Below are positions 63,023-64,000 of a stretch of 64,000 bases of DNA, piece by piece. This stretch comes from Arcanobacterium_A bovis (GTDB lineage Bacteria > Actinomycetota > Actinomycetes > Actinomycetales > Actinomycetaceae). Positions within the stretch are counted from its first letter, which is position 1. Every line of letters starts with the position of its first letter. The stretch lies in NCBI RefSeq assembly GCF_042655305.1, contig NZ_JBHSLR010000009.1; one strand, written 5' to 3'. A program made the translations under genes and the position numbers. Under the pieces are notes generated by a model. The model did not search any database. It had not been told where the DNA came from and saw only the letters and a list, made by a program, of their open reading frames with translations.

Positions 63023-63483
63023 GTGATCACCTGAATATCGAATAGTCTGCTTATATGCTACTGCTAAAGAAAGTGACGATTGGGAACTGGGTGTAAGTTG
63101 CGGAGCTAGTAAGTTTACGTTGCACAGTTAGTAGGCAAATACGGCAGATTGCGCACATGACGGGTATGTCAGCAACCTTGTCGCGGTTGTACCCGCCGGG
63201 ATTTGGTGTGGATTTTGCATGATCTCGATATATGTGGAGATGTTTGCGAAATCGCACCAAAAAGTGCGGGGTAAAGGGGTTAAAGGCTCGATTGTGTGTC
63301 TGAATTGGGCGTGCCGGGGCCTTGTTTTAGCGTGTCAGGGCCTTGTTTGAGGGCTTGTAGTGTCCGGCTACCCGGCTATGTGGTCGCGGAACTGATGACT
63401 ACACCAAAGCAGCTTTCAGCTTTCAGTGAGCGTTCGTCGCCTGCACGGGCGGAAGCCCTGGTGGCGTCGCTGTGTGAGCGTCA
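63023..63483. other. 461-base intergenic region with several short repeats
   Basis: No supported gene. It holds a sequence like the 39776-39813 repeat (63221-63258), a 21-base tandem pair (63310-63330 and 63331-63351, about 18 of 21 alike), and a copy of the acyltransferase gene's end (63424-63455). These suggest past duplication or a decayed element. Confidence 0.6.
63310..63351. repeat. Two imperfect 21-base tandem repeats
   Basis: Units 63310-63330 and 63331-63351 share CGTG..C.GGGCCTTGTTT..AG, about 18 of 21 bases. No known function. Confidence 0.6.
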
Positions 63484-63516
63484 TCAGTGAGCGTTCTTCG
63501 CGCACACGGCCGGAAG
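63424..63516. repeat. Direct repeat of the acyltransferase gene's 3' end
   Basis: 63424-63455 and 63485-63516 are about 32-base imperfect copies. Read on the minus strand, the first encodes GLPPVQATNAH then stop, and the second is the true gene's GLPAVCAKNAH then stop. The outer copy looks like a decayed duplicate of the gene's tail. Confidence 0.65.
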
Positions 63517-64000
63517 ACCGTTTGTTTCATCCGTACCGATAGGCGCAATGAATCTATTAGTGGCTTTCGTCAGCGGAATCTCAATAAACCGATAGAACAG
63601 ATGTGAAACAAACACGATGATCATCAGCGACAAAACCAGCGCGATCAACACACTCAGCTTATAGCTTCCCACTTGACCATAAACACCTTGGAAAATAGCG
63701 ATCGTGACTGTACACAAGATAGGAATATGCAGCAAATAAAGTGAGTAGCTGAGGTCACCTAAAAAGAGGAATACTTTGTGCTCAAGTATTCGCTGTATCC
63801 ATGCGAGTTTATGTATGCCATAAAGCAAAGCCACTGCGCCAAACACGTGCGCGCTCACAGCTTTGCCTGAGCCAAAATCGAGCACAGGCAGATAGTGATA
63901 AATATTGGTTGGGTGTTCCACGCCCGTCGGGTAACCGCCATACAATAAGCCGACTAGCACGATAGTTACGTTAAGCAAGGTTTGAGATCGCGAAGGCGCC
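63484..64000 (-). CDS. Acyltransferase family 3 membrane protein, 5' end cut by window
   Basis: 171 C-terminal residues; the frame is open to the window edge, so the start lies beyond. Four or so helices with LGDLSYSLYLLHIPILC, the late motif of acyltransferase-3 proteins, and a final VSHLFYRFIEIPLTK as in OafA-like enzymes. It probably O-acylates a surface glycan. The R-x10-H catalytic site would be in the unseen N-terminus. It is not the same as the acyltransferase domain in the Wzm fusion. Confidence 0.85.
   Translation of the reverse strand, partial: APSRSQTLLNVTIVLVGLLYGGYPTGVEHPTNIYHYLPVLDFGSGKAVSAHVFGAVALLYGIHKLAWIQRILEHKVFLFLGDLSYSLYLLHIPILCTVTIAIFQGVYGQVGSYKLSVLIALVLSLMIIVFVSHLFYRFIEIPLTKATNRFIAPIGTDETNGLPAVCAKNAH

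Noticed and set aside
63051..63260. 69-codon minus-strand frame beginning VRFRKHLHIY
   Set aside because: It resembles the frame at 39672 only over the shared repeat; the rest is unlike, so both are probably by-products of a DNA repeat.
1..64000. tRNA, rRNA, CRISPR array, phage or transposase genes
   Set aside because: None recognised by eye in intergenic regions or frames; a tRNA scan could not be run.

Overview
This window reads like the chromosome of a Gram-positive actinobacterium with intermediate G+C. The indicators are a Wzm/Wzt exporter with rhamnose-polymer genes, two adjacent LytR-CpsA-Psr ligases, a WbbL-like rhamnosyltransferase, the fdxA-dapC pair, a GuaB1-type enzyme, a monomeric isocitrate dehydrogenase and a VanW protein. 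The mix fits the Actinomycetaceae (Arcanobacterium/Trueperella-like); that placement is inference from gene content. No rRNA, tRNA, CRISPR array, transposase or phage gene was seen.

Positions 1-20200 form a cell-surface polysaccharide region. The left end (1-4262) carries a Gtr-like set: a polyprenyl-phosphate glycosyltransferase (cut by the edge), an SDR epimerase, a GT-C membrane glycosyltransferase, a GtrA flippase and a rhamnosyltransferase-like GT2. On the opposite strand a tightly coupled operon (10480 to 4410) encodes an SDR enzyme, an RgpF-like protein, an acyltransferase-3/Wzm fusion and Wzt. A divergent pyruvyl transferase, another epimerase, a secreted GH25 muramidase, rmlB, the WbbL-like GT2 and two LCP proteins follow. 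Together they can make a sugar-nucleotide precursor, build and modify a rhamnose-containing glycan, export it and attach it to peptidoglycan.

Positions 20300-35600 are mostly housekeeping and regulation: a two-component system, a class III nucleotidyl cyclase, a DUF885 metallopeptidase-like protein coupled to Maf, a coiled-coil GT2, citrate synthase, dapC-fdxA, a VanW protein, TypA and two small membrane proteins.

Positions 35600-48200 are transport and lipoylation: a heterodimeric ABC exporter with complementary degenerate ATP sites, a dipeptide/oligopeptide importer (binding protein, fused ATPase and two permeases, with the binding protein separated by a terminator), and lipB-lipA.

Positions 48270-64000 hold an acyl-CoA synthetase coupled to an M18 aminopeptidase, an alpha/beta hydrolase, a tyrosine-phosphatase-like protein, monomeric isocitrate dehydrogenase, a YhdH-type reductase, GuaB1, two tandem secreted lipases duplicated with their leaders and terminators, a small membrane protein, a Mug-type glycosylase and the end of a second acyltransferase-3 gene.

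The strongest candidates for something new are the acyltransferase-Wzm fusion and the split degenerate ABC exporter. Strong perfect hairpins mark many convergent gene ends. Start sites below were often moved inward from the longest reading frame because of Shine-Dalgarno sequences or start-stop overlaps.
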